A DNA stretch of 64,000 nucleotides from Pycnopodia helianthoides (Eukaryota > Echinodermata > Asteroidea > Forcipulatida > Asteriidae). The notes beneath the pieces were generated by a model. The model did no database searches and had not been told where the DNA came from. It was given only the letters and a program-made list of their open reading frames with translations. A program made the translations under genes and the position numbers. Numbering within the stretch: the stretch's first letter is position 1; the number at the start of each line of letters is the position of its first letter. Below are positions 23,454-35,206 of the stretch, piece after piece. Where the stretch lies: positions 5,008,034 to 5,072,033 of the forward strand of contig CM063256.1 in the NCBI GenBank assembly GCA_032158295.1. Reading direction: 5' to 3'.

Positions 23454-26400
23454 CTAATCGTCATCGGTGTCTCCCTTGACGAGGGCAAGAAGGAGTTTGC
23501 CGTAGTCTCCAGAGCAGTCGTTTTCAATGAAACTAGCCAAGCCGACCTCATATTTGATGAAGAAGGCAATCTTGATTCTCCTCATATCAATCTTGATGGA
23601 TAAGAGGAAAAAACAAAGAAAACGAGAACAAACATCAAATCGATGCTAGATGTCTCTGCAAAAAAATCGAATTAATAAAGTCAATTGACAATATAGTGTG
23701 CCATTTATAGTTTTTCAAGAAATAGTAACAGTGTACATTTATAATGCGCCGTATCTGTCACATGACAGTCTTGACGCTCCTGGTGTCGGTGAACACAAGG
23801 TGAGGTGGCGAGTATATTGTTGCCAGACCATGCCAGAAATACCGGAGCAAACCCCTTTTCTTTATAAGTGTACGTGGCTCTTATACTCGCATTACACAAC
23901 ACTACAGGACCTATACGGCTTTACGTCCCAATCAAAGGACGAGGCAATATTTGACGAATAAGGCAATCTTTATTTTCGTTAAAGACACAAGTGTCACAAC
24001 TGGGACTCGAACCCAAACTCTGCCGATTAGAAACACCAAAGCTTGAGTCCAGTGCGCTTGACCACTAGGCCACGACTCAGGTTGTTAAAAAAAAAGTGCA
24101 GAATCACAACGCGCGCAAATGAGAAAAGACCCTCTCTAGGCCTCGCATTCATCTTAATTTATGAGAACGATATTTTTATCAATTAATTTCATACTCTAAA
24201 GTCGGGGCCGAATTTTCAAATGAAACGTACACAATCGGTGTATTTTTAGCCTCACAATGACATGGTAGACATTCTCCTTTGACCCACTGTGAAATATTGC
24301 CGCTGCAGGGCAAACACTTGGTGGCGCACTTCCACATGAATTGCTATAGGAGGGGGCAAGGGAGGGGGGGGGGGGCAGGGTTTTGCAGTTGGGCCTACCT
24401 CTGATCGAGTGACAACACAGCGGATGAGTCGTTCATCATCAGTGCCGGCTCCCTTCATTGCGTCATACATGCGGTCAGCGAAAAACACTGCAGGGCTCTT
24501 AGCACGGGCAACTGCAATTTTGAAACAATGGTGAACATGAATCTGAACTTTGAATTGAAAGGAAATCAAATTATTAAGTTTGCTGTAATGAAGTGACATG
24601 TGTAGAGCTAGTTTTCTGACCGATTCCCTTCTCCATTCTGGTGGTTTGATCATGCTGACATTAGCATTGAAAATAACATTTCTTCAAACCAATTTTAAAG
24701 ATGATGTTTATATTTTGAACAGACTGTGTAAGTTATGCGCGTATTTAAAGTGCGCCAGTTGTATCGTATCATTCACAAATCAAAATGCAATAGGTTTCCA
24801 ATTATTTCCGGAAGTAATAATATTGACTATACATAATGTGGATGTTTTGTCCGTACCTATAGCGAGGTAACCATCCTGTACATTACCGCTGCATTCATCT
24901 TTGATGGAATCTTCAATGTCACAACCAGCAATCTAAACAATATAAACAAGAACCAGTGATTGCATTGTTCATCAGCAAGTCAACATATTATTATACGCTC
25001 GATGAATTCAGATAGAGTCAGATCTTTCCAACCTCAGATTAACAATATTTTGGAGGAGATTATTTTCATGATACTTATTTAAAATGATACAAAGCAGAAA
25101 AATGGTCATCTGGATACGTCGATTGTGCTGTCAAGAAGGGAAGACAAAAATAAGTACTGAAACTAAACAGAGGAACGAATAGACCACCTTTCCCTTTACT
25201 TGTTTTTCATTTTGATTGTGACCATTTTAAGGCCATGGTTTGTCTTGATCATTTTGACTTCAACAATACACAGACCACAGCAGAAAGTGAACAATGACAG
25301 CACCGGTCTAGTTAGTAAACAGAAAGTTTGGACCTCAGTACATGTTTGGCTACAAGTTCAGGATTATGAATAAAGTATGGTATATGTACTTCTTGGTATT
25401 GTTTGAAGGTTTCCTTCAGCTGCTCGAAGTTCCTGGTTGCCAGGATACGGTTGAATGTGCTCTCATCTGTGCCCCACCGGTCCTCACCAGCCTAATAACA
25501 ACAATTAAATAAATCAATCATTAGTCAAACTTGAAACTCAGTGCATAGTGGAGCTGATTCCGTCTTCTGTTTTAGGGAGGAACCCCTTGCATATTTTCAA
25601 AAGGGATATATCATATGGAAACTCTTTAAATGTTAAAATTGCACTTTGCTGATTTCAATGAAATGGAGATTTTTTCAAAGCTAAAGTATTATCTTTAATA
25701 ATCAGTTTGAGGTAACACCGTGTGTATAAATCTACTATGTCCCGTGGATGCGTTCTTTGAAAACTTGTCTTGCTCTTTATTCTAACTGCCGCGGAGTACA
25801 TTTCGGAATTTGAGAAACTATTTAGTTCTGGCAAGAACTTTCCCAGTTATTAAGTAACTACTACCTGGGCTGGAGGTAGGAAATCGGACAGGACAACGAT
25901 CGAGAGGACTTCTCGTTATTAAAGTCACTGCCGGGGATTGGGTTTTTAATTGGTGTCGACTAGCCTCATCTAGCCATCGTCAGGAGACTGAAGAGTGTTC
26001 GAGATGGTGGTCTCTTTATAGGATTCATAGGTTTCATTGTAGAGTCAGTCACTGCTCTAAAAGGAGAACTTCTGAAAGGAGAACTGTGGTCGGAGGGCCT
26101 AGAGGTATTGTGTGGGCTGCCCATAATTCTTTAATATACATAACAAAAAACTTAAGTTTATATTACACTTTTCAGATTTCAGTGAAGTTAAGATTTTTAA
26201 AGCTAAAGCTGCTGCATTATTATCTTTAAAATAACAAGATTATTATATTGCATATAGACGTGACTTACATCAAAGAGTTCCTGTGCATCCTCCTTTGCCT
26301 GGTCTTCATCAACGTCTTCAGTCTCATCACGACCGCACTGATATAACATTATACAAAAGGCAAAAGGAAATCATCACAATTTGCATTACTACATGTAGAA

Positions 26401-29400
26401 TGAAAAGATCGTACACTGCTGCAAGAATGATATCAAGATGTCATCTTTGAGTAGGTATACTAGACAGAAATAGGTGGTAGTCCCGGAAGTTCCGAACACC
26501 TTTCGACAATACATTGAGTTAAAAGTAAAATGTGTCCGTAATTACATGCAAGTTTGTTTGTTTGTTCTCTTTAGGTTAAAAAAGAACAGAAATATTGTCA
26601 CGAAGCATAATGAGGACAATTTGTAAAATGTTAATAATAGGCCCAAGCATACCGCGCAGATGGACAGCATGAGGTACTTAAAGTCCCCGGATGTCTCGTT
26701 CTCAAGATCCTCAGCCAGATCCCTCTCGTAAACTGGAAAAAGGGAAAACAAAGACTTGTTTGCACCTATGTCTCACGGAAATCGCTAATGACGTCACAAA
26801 ATAGATATCCAGTGAATTTCCATTCGATTCGTATAGTAGGTGATGCTCCAACAAGACAGTGAAACTAAGTCAGTAGCATTCTACAGAGGGCATCATTGTT
26901 AAACCTAATTCAGTAGTATTCTACAAAGAGCATCATTGTTGAAACTGATTCAGTAAAGCATTCTACAGAGAGCATCATTGTTATAACTGATTCAGTAGCA
27001 TTCTACAGAGGGCATCATTGTTAAAACTAATTCAGTAGCATTCTACAGAGGGCATCATTGTTAAACCTAATTCAGTAGTATTCTACAGAGGGCATCATTG
27101 TTAAAACTTATTCAGTAGCATTCTACAGAGAGCATCATTGTTGCAACTGATTCAGTAGCATTCTACAGAGGGCATCGTTGGTTAAAACTTATTCAGTAGC
27201 ATTCTACAGAGGGCATCATTGTTAAACCTAATTCAGTAGCATTCTACAGAGAGCATCGTTGTTAAAACTGATTCAGTAAGAAAACAGCCTAGCAGTGATA
27301 TCTAACATTCGGGGATTTAATTCATTTAATTATATAATATTGAATCTTGAAGTAATATTTTGTTTTTAACTTTGAGTCAAAATACCTTAAGGATTCTTAA
27401 ATGAAAAATGTAAAAAGGCTGATGGAATGACATTTGGGCTCCTTGGCTATGGTTTAAAGAGAAATGAAGGTTGTTTTATCACTTCTCCTTCGGGCTGATG
27501 TTTGTGATCTTTACAACGATATGACATACTGCACTCAGTGGGGCTATATGTTCTTCATAATTGCTTTATTCTTACCAATTGCATATGCCATCTTGATTGC
27601 CTCAATTTCCTGCAAAACAAAATGTAATGGGAAAAATCGAATATAAATGTGATTTTGCGCAACTTGTTTTCTTCAAATAAAAACCACAAAGGAAACTGAC
27701 TGTGTTCTCTTTGTTAGCCCCAAAGTTATTATTCTTTTGTTAGTTCTCAAGGCACAAAATAGTAAAATACACGTATTACATAAATCTTTGATAAGCTTAT
27801 GTTTTTACAAATCTGTCAGAAGTGTAACTGAAGTAAACCTTAGGCAACACCGCTTCGGCTGAGTTCATACTGTGGCTACGACTTGAGCTTCGACCATCAA
27901 TTCGAAGCCCTGTGTCGAGAAAATATTTTCAAAATGGCTGACCGAGCCCAAGCCACAGCGGCTGAGTCTGAGCCTAGTCTCGAGGTGAAAAATGGTGATT
28001 CAAGCTAGGTCTATGAAGTTTGATTAACGAGCCACCGAAAGGAAGGTTACACTCATTCAGTCGTTATAGAGTATCTATTAATCTTGTCCATGATTCCTTA
28101 ATAAAATGGATTCAATCATATTGATACCTCATTCATCCTTGTACACATGATTTCGATTATAGTCCGCTCGTCTGTGCCAGCACCCTGAAAAGTAGAATAC
28201 AACAGATTTTTTTTTTTTTCAAATTTAGTGTATAGGTCGAGAGACACAATGTATTACTCTGGTGATCGTATAATGACAGGTAATAATGGGACATTCATTT
28301 TGTTTAAAGATGTATCTAACCTGCATTGCATTACGCAGTGTTCTTGCGTCATAGACCGGTGGGGGCGTCATCAAGGCTTCAATGGCGTCTTCCAGGTTGC
28401 CTCGTAACTCGCTTTTCAGCTCATCTATAAGAGTCTTTGAGGTAAAACAATAGACTCAATTAAATGCACGACTGCTGTTTTATCGCTCTACTGAATCGTT
28501 CATTTGAATTAAAGGAACATTACAGAATTGGTTTTTGCAAACAAAACAGTTGCTGGCAGTGTAGCACTTTATGTAACCCACCATATACATAAACCGACAA
28601 ACCTGTAGAAGTTTGAGATCGATCGGCCATCTGGGTCACGAGAAAATAGTGAAAAACAGATTACACATTTGCATGAAATCATTTAGATTCAACAAATGAA
28701 TAAAACGCTCACTGAGCGATAAACTCCAATCGGAAAATTAGTTTATTCATTTCTCATCAAATATGGCATTTCAGACAGAAATATTTCAAGGGATGTTTTC
28801 TACTATCATCATCATCATTAGACCGTGTAAGTTTTATGTAAATCTGCGATCAAAAGTATATTTTACAATTACCAATTCTGTAACGTTCCTTTAAACATAA
28901 GTGATTCATCAGAAAGCGATACAGGACTGTGGTAATTGTTTGTTCTAGAACAAAGTTAGATTTACAACTAGTGAAATAAAATGTCGCTTAAACATACTTA
29001 TTAGGTGTCGGTGGAACATCAATAAAATACACAAGTAACGTATTGAATGAAGACTAGTTCTATGGTGTAATTTTAAAACTCCAATTCAGTTAATTATGTT
29101 TAGTTTAAATTCGATTTCTCCATTTGTAATAGTTAGTGACAATCTTGGATTAAACACCGTACTTGTCCATAGCATTCCTTGAACTTGGCGGCGATAAGGA
29201 TTCTCTCCAAGCAGGTCCTGTTGGCCAATATTTCAATAATTTCATCCTCATCCGTGCCTGCAAGTATTGTTAGGAACAAACAGTTCATTTTATTTTAATG
29301 CAGTTGTCCTCAGTTATTTGGTTGTTCCTTTTTCTATTTTCACTTCCGTAGAGCTTTCACAAAAAGACGACTTGCATCCGTTGAAAACTGAACCCTTCTT

Positions 29401-32400
29401 CAAATGTCAGTGTTCAATTTTCATTGATTTCATGTATGTTTCTACTGGTAACTATACAGTCAGTCAAGGTCATTTTCTATTCTATCAATTTAACGGAGCA
29501 TTTAGCTAGTTGTCGTGCAATTGTTGTAATCCTTACCAAGTAAAGGATACACAAGTCCGATTTTGGAATAAAACAAACAACCACAAAACAAGCAAGGAAA
29601 TAGAAGGGAACTTAAACTTAAAAATTGTATTAATGGTTTTAACATGTCGCCATTTACCAATGTATCTGCTTCATCGTCATAGTTGTTATTTTGTCATATT
29701 CTGAGCAGTTAAATAATAAGGACTGAGCCCGACGGCCCCGGGTTAATGTATATAAGATAATTTTGACACTAATGATTTTGGAATCCACGGGCTTACGTCT
29801 CATCTTCACTTTCCATTTATGTCTGACTCTTGCCTAAAAAAACTAAGTAAAACTCAAAGACTTGATTAGTAAATAATTAGCATAATAAGACTTTACCTAG
29901 TCCTCGCATGGCACCTTTCAGTGCAACTGCATCCTCCTCAGCGTCAAAGTCATCCTTAGCTAAAATGGTTCCCTGATAATGCAATCAAAATGACGTTAAA
30001 GGTATTATACCGGATTGGTGAGCAGACAAAATAGTCACATTGTCATGTTTTGTATGATCAACCTTATTTATGAATTAACAAACTTGGGCTTAATCTGATG
30101 TGTGAGTCAGGAGAAAATAGTGAAAACCACATTGTCCTTAATTGGTCGTAACAACCAAAATCAGCTCTTGTGTTTATAAAGGTTTTCACAATCACAATCA
30201 AAAGATAAAAAGACAAAAGTACAAAATCAAACACGAGGAACATAAACTGTGCTTGAGTTAATTCATCTAATTGCATAGAATTACTAATATTGGAACATAA
30301 TTATTAAATACAAAATCCTGACTAAGTAATCCGAATAAATATTTACTCAAAGTGGTTTTATGGCACTGCAGGCTCTACAACAGAGCGCTGACTGAGGCAA
30401 CAACTGTTGTCCTTTTCAAATTTAGAATTATTATGTCACTTGCGTTGACTTCAGAAAACCCTACCTAATGAACAAGAAATTTAAATAGTTCCATGTTTTC
30501 GACTGACAGTTTCCTTCTTGTCTTTACCTAAAAAGTAACTTAGCTCTACTTCCTTCGATCCACCAGATTCAAAACAACTGAATGACATGAAACGATGACG
30601 TAGCTTAAGACATCTGCGTTTGATTGATTATCTCTTAGTTGACTTTTCCCTTATCCAAACCATTGGACTTTGGTTTTGCAGTAATTTGTACATTAGTCAT
30701 TAACTAAATTAGCATTTTAAAGTGACACTTACCAGCAGTTCCAAACCAGCACGGGCTGCTCTGTACCGGACTATATACTGCAGGAAGTTGAAAACAAGAA
30801 AACAATCAAAATCTCTTTAAGTGTTATGTCACAATGATTATGACTTCAAATCCCTCGGAGTTTAGTGCTTAATGGAACTTGCTTTACGCACATTTGCGCA
30901 ATTATGAGCAGACAAACTCCAAACAACGATTTATTATAAAGTCATACTAGTATTAACTAATTATTTTTTCAAGAGATGACCCTTGAAAAAAACCTTAATG
31001 TTTGTCAAAAGTTACCTTAAAGGCAGTGGATACTTTTGGTAATTACTCAAGAGAGTACCAAAAAAACTTCCTTGGTAAGGAGCATATGAGAGTTGCTGAT
31101 AGTATAAAACATTGGAGAAACGATTCCCTTTGAAGTATTAATGTAGTTTTTTAGAAAGAGGTAATTTCTCACTAAAATATTTGAATATGAGATGAAGCCT
31201 TTCACAGGCATTTGAAATCACACAATTCTATTCAACAAGGGTGTTTTTTCTTTCATTATTTTCTTGCAACTTCGATGACCAATTAATTGAGCTCAAATTT
31301 TCACAGGTGTGTTATTTCCTGCATGTGTTGGGATACACCAAGTGATGATTACTAGTCTTTGAAAGTTACTAAAAGTATCCTGCCTTTAAGGTGCTGTGGT
31401 TTTTAGTACAATGGCAAACTTGGTTATCTGAATGAATACAGCAATCGTTGAAAGGCAGCAATAATAAGATCAAAAACCAAGTTAATAACTCAACACACCT
31501 GGGCCCAATTTCATAGAGCTGCTTAAGCACAAAAAGTAGCTAAACCCCCAAAAAGTATCCTTACCAGATAAGGTTACCAGGCAAACTACTATGTAACATG
31601 TACAATTTGTGTCGGGTATCCTGCTCATTTCTGCTTAGCAGACAATTGTTAAGCAATATTTTCTGCTTAAGCAGCTCTATGAAATTGGGCCCTGGTTGGA
31701 GTCCTTACTACGGAACTCACGCACTTAGTGGCCAATGGAATGACTCACTTTAATACAGGATGCCGTTTGGGGCAAAACATGCTTCACTAAGCAGCGCTAT
31801 TAGTAAGGCCATTAAATTGAGCTCAGGACAATACTTATAATCATTTATATCTTCAGGTTTTCATTTTGTTAATGGACGCCAGTTAATCTGTTTGTTTGTC
31901 TGCCTCTCGCATAGTTTATACAATCGGAGTTTAGACAAGCAAACATCAGTTATGATATTATGCAACTCTATAGTCATTTTGGATTATGATAACGCAGTCG
32001 TTGGGATTAGATTTATGTTTTGCGGGGCGAGTTGGTGATAAGACTATAATGCGAAGCCAATATTTGAGTAATTCTTAAGGTACGTTTTCTTATCGTTTTT
32101 TCATCCATCGTTTAAGGTTGTTTATGATGGAATTAAAGAAGAAACATTGTATGATGGGGATGAAATAATTATTGAATGTTCGCTGATTCTGAAATATATT
32201 CCGGTCAATCGACTGTTTTCTTCTTCTTCCTTTTTTTTGCTCGTACTATTGTTTCCTTTCTTTGTGAACGTTTTAATCGTTTATTTTGTTTGCTAAAAAC
32301 ATTTTTGGGAAGGACCATTTTCCTGTCTGTTGACACGTATTTTGTGTAGGCCTACTTTATAAAAAAAGGATTTTGATTTATTTGAATGAAATTCTGTTAA

Positions 32401-33134
32401 GCACTCTAATCAATACTAATATTCTGTTCGATAACTTGATTTGGATTGTTCAAGCCTAACCTGTTGGGAAGGACGAGTTATTTCAACCATAGTCCGTAAG
32501 CTAGAAGGTCCAACCATGTACGAGGGAAACTTGTCAATTTGTTTTGTTTATTCAGATTTCTTCGATGATATAGTCCTACAACATCTTTAGTGCATTTGTA
32601 TGAACACGAAAATCTAAATATGCGTTTTTCTCAATTGTATGATACTGTAAAATTGAGGCTAAGTCGTCATGACTTCAACATCCCCTGCATTCTGAACTCT
32701 GAACGATCTCACGTGTTCCGTACTTCCCTCATATTTTGAGAAAGACATGACCAAGTACGCATGCAATTATGTTCATGTTCTTATTCAATTGTTACTTTCT
32801 TTGAATAATAAATAACTGCAGTTTATTTATTTTCCCTAAAACTTTCCGAGTAAACAAATAAAGTAAATTTACAGAATTGAGTTGTAAATTAGTTCCTTAA
32901 GTTATTTCCCACTTACAGCGTCTCTAAATTGTTTTGTCTATTGGTAACCATTGTTCATAATAACATCATTTTGAAGAAATATCTATTATTATGTGGAGGC
33001 TGTGAATGGAAAACTAAAACCTGAGAAATGTTTCTCTTAAGACGCTCTCATTCGGTAAGAAAAACAATAAATATTGTAAATGCCATTTTGTCCAAAATTG
33101 AATAAAGTATCCTTACCTCAGCAAGATCGTCCAT
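23454..33134 (-). CDS. Annexin A of the cluster (13 exons, 338 aa)
   Basis: Calcium-dependent membrane-binding protein of the cytosol. Exons on the minus strand: 33134-33117, 30777-30733, 29972-29897, 29257-29163, 28434-28321, 28184-28128, 27609-27576, 26732-26653, 26337-26269, 25491-25390, 24932-24857, 24511-24399, 23591-23454. They join to 1017 nt in frame. A short head (MDDLAE, then a 15-residue basic exon) precedes four annexin repeats. The calcium loop GxGTDE is present in repeat 1 (GLGTDE, about 45-50) and repeat 2 (GAGTDE, 117-122). Repeat 3 has AGEDRWGTDE (197-206), the form seen in ANXA7/ANXA11-type proteins, and repeat 4 has GAGTDD (276-281). It ends DTDDD. It has no Gly/Pro-rich N terminus. 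It diverges from annexin B 2.07 kb away. The family is certain; the vertebrate subfamily is not. Confidence 0.92.
23780..24087 (-). mobile_element. tRNA-derived SINE, copy 2
   Basis: On the minus strand it starts GTCGTGGCCTAGTGGTCAAG (A box), then GGGTTCGAGTCCCAG (B box) and GACACTTGTG, as in the head of the SINE at 5288. The body includes GACGTAAAGCCGTA and ends near GGTTTGCTCCGGTATTTCTGG, a body common in marine deuterostome SINEs (from memory). It lies in the last intron of annexin A, in the gene's orientation. Confidence 0.75.
26862..27290. repeat. ~40-bp tandem repeat, about 10 copies
   Basis: The unit contains ATTCAGTAGCATTCTACAGA and GGGCATCATTGTTAAAACT, with variants GAGCATCATT and TAGTATT. 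It lies in the annexin A intron between the exons at 27576 and 26732. Confidence 0.93.
28513..28890 (-). mobile_element. TTAA-flanked element, family 1, copy 2
   Basis: It is 378 bp, inverted relative to copy 1, with TTAA at 28509-28512 and 28891-28894. It lies in the annexin A intron between the exons at 29163 and 28434. Confidence 0.92.
30733..30777 (-). CDS. Probable cassette exon of annexin A (45 nt)
   Basis: It encodes YIVRYRAARAGLELL, phase 0 on both sides. The acceptor is TTCCTGCAG and the donor GTAAGT. Annexins B and C, and most annexins, go straight from the short head to the GT(V/I) stretch, so skipping this exon would give the usual 323-residue form. It is basic and amphipathic. 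Whether it is constitutive, alternative or spurious needs RNA reads. Confidence 0.6.
31021..31385 (+). mobile_element. TTAA-flanked element, family 2, copy 2
   Basis: It is 365 bp, begins AGGCAGTGGATACTTTTGG, ends ATCCTGCCT, and has TTAA at 31017-31020 and 31386-31389. It has the same orientation as the copy at 3286-3659. It lies in the annexin A intron upstream of the 45-nt exon. Confidence 0.9.
31501..31692. mobile_element. GGGCCCAAT-ended inverted-repeat element, copy 2
   Basis: The ends GGGCCCAATTTCATAGAGCT and AGCTCTATGAAATTGGGCCC are perfect inverted repeats; length 192 bp. The inside repeats GCTTAAGCA and GCTTAGCAGA motifs. The remaining intron (31693-33116) shows nothing else. Confidence 0.88.
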
Positions 33135-33661
33135 GTTTTCAAATTACACTTGTTAGTTGGTCTTCAGTGCTAGACACAATGATCAACAAGAATGAGAAGT
33201 TACTATGTGGCACTGAACGACCCAACCCTATTTCGCAATTACCATATACTTGTCTAAATATGCCGTCTATAGTTATCATACGATTATTAATTTACCTTTG
33301 ACATGGTTTGAAATGGTCATATAATTTACGGGAACACACCTCCTGTGCGTTACCATTGCCTTATCTCTAAAGATTGTGTATTAACTAACAATGTTTGATC
33401 TTGCCGTGTAAGAGGATTAATGATTACTATAGTCGATGCCTGATGATATCAATGCACTTTAGTCAGCAAACATCATTAGCAAATTGAAACAACTTTATTG
33501 ACTTTGAGTGACCGCCAGACTGCCAGGGGTTAGTCAAGCATTTCATGATTTCAATTCCTGATTACTGAAAACAACGGGATGAGTTTACACTTTGTATAGC
33601 AAGTTAAAGTTCTCCAAGCGCATTTCAGAGTAATTAAAGGGTTATATGTGTCCAGAAAGAG

Positions 33662-33975
33662 CAGGCCCGTTACCAGGGGGGGGGGACGGCAGGGGGCCTG
33701 CCCCCCAAAGTCCGCCCGCCCCCATTTTTCAGATATAACCAATAACATAGCGCAAAAATGGTGCACCAAATGGCTTTAATCCAAAAATGTCCAACGGGGG
33801 CACATCACCCCTCAGACTCTCCCTGCGTCGCTGCACGACGGGCTGTGCTAACGCGCCGATGTACTTTTTCTTTCATATCGACCCCCCCCCCCAAAAAAAA
33901 GTTGATTCCCCCCCAACAAATAAATAAATAAAAAATAAATAAATAAAACTAAATAAATATCTGGTTACGGGCCTG
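33662..33975. mobile_element. hAT-like element with 8-bp target duplication (314 bp)
   Basis: The ends are CAGGCCCGTTACCAG and CTGGTTACGGGCCTG (14 of 15 inverted). Identical 8-bp flanks AGAAAGAG lie at 33654-33661 and 33976-33983. The inside is G/C-rich then A-rich, with no transposase. It lies between the divergent starts of annexins A and B, in possible promoter territory. Confidence 0.88.
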
Positions 33976-33983
33976 AGAAAGAG

Positions 33984-35206
33984 CATCTTTGGCATTGTTG
34001 TTACCATCGGATAAATAATTATTAATGAAGGATAAAATAGGAATTAACAATGAAGGCTCCCCAAATCATGGAGGTAATTTTGTTCCAAGGGAAGACTGGT
34101 TCAGTTGATAAGGATGTAATTTGGAGCTTCCTGTAAAAAATAATCCGGGTTATCCGAAGTTGAAAACTAAAAAGGAAAAAAAGGAGGAAAAACCCACCCC
34201 AAAACACAAAAACTTGTGAGGTGTGTACGTGTGTAGTGGTGTTTTTTTTAAAGCGTTCTACCTGAGAACAAAAGAAGTCGACCCAATACGTGACTGTCTG
34301 TTGGGGGGGGGGCTCTAAAAGTCTTGCTTGGTATACTTTTGTAAATTAATGAAACGGATCGACCTTTGAATATTATTTTGTCAGCACTAAAATTCTGTTT
34401 GAAATTGATCGCATTGCATGGTTTAAACAAACATAGCAGCAAGCTGTCTGGAACTAAATAATAATACACGCTTTGAGACGCCCGTAGATAAAACGCTAAA
34501 TGAAAACTAGTTATTATTATTATTCTCATTATTATTATGAATCTTCTTCTCCTCCTCCTCCTCCTTCCTTTTCTTCTTTTCTCCTTCTTAAATACTGTAA
34601 AATATAAATACTGTATAAATACTGTGTTGATATTCTTATTTCTGAACTAGTATACTTTTATAATGTGTTTTCCACATGGAAGTATTTTAGAATAGCTAGT
34701 TCTTGAAACATAATTTGAAATAGTTTAACTTTCTAATAAAGCAAACACATTGCCATGCCATGCCTTTTTATATCACAGTATCACAGTTGGATCTCTCAAA
34801 GTTTCTTTGTTACTGAAGATTGAATGTCAAAGGCAGTTAACTGCTTTTATCATTTTAATAATTAGATGGCTAACCGTTCCTCGGCCGCCTTGCGGTTACG
34901 TCAGTCCCCGGTACCACAGGAAGATTAAAATAAACCCATGAGCTAACAACTTTACGGAAATCACATTTTAAAATCAGCGCTGCAGCACTGGGCTGTTAAA
35001 AGTGACTCAAGGGAGGGTCCACAGGTTATTTTAAGAACCTTAAATGATGACGTAATAAAAATAAGGGCAAAGGTCAACCTATACCTTCCTTTTGCTAGGT
35101 GAGTGTCTGCGTGTGTTATTCCATCATAGCCGGTCACTCCTATTGAAGTCAAGGTGTTCCATAGTCCGATCTTTAACCTACCGATCTTTGCTCTGTTCAA
35201 GTCAAA
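33984..35206. other. Rest of the annexin A/B divergent spacer
   Basis: It contains a TC-rich microsatellite (about 34540-34590) and otherwise AT-rich sequence. No TATA box or clear promoter element was recognised. The 5' UTRs of A and B begin somewhere in this spacer. Confidence 0.45.

Noticed and set aside
23364..23603. Plus-strand open frame of 79 codons
   Set aside because: Antisense shadow of the terminal exon of annexin A.
27840..28030. Possible inverted-repeat element in an annexin A intron
   Set aside because: CTGTGGCT and AGCCACAG face each other but the pairing is short and no target duplication was found.
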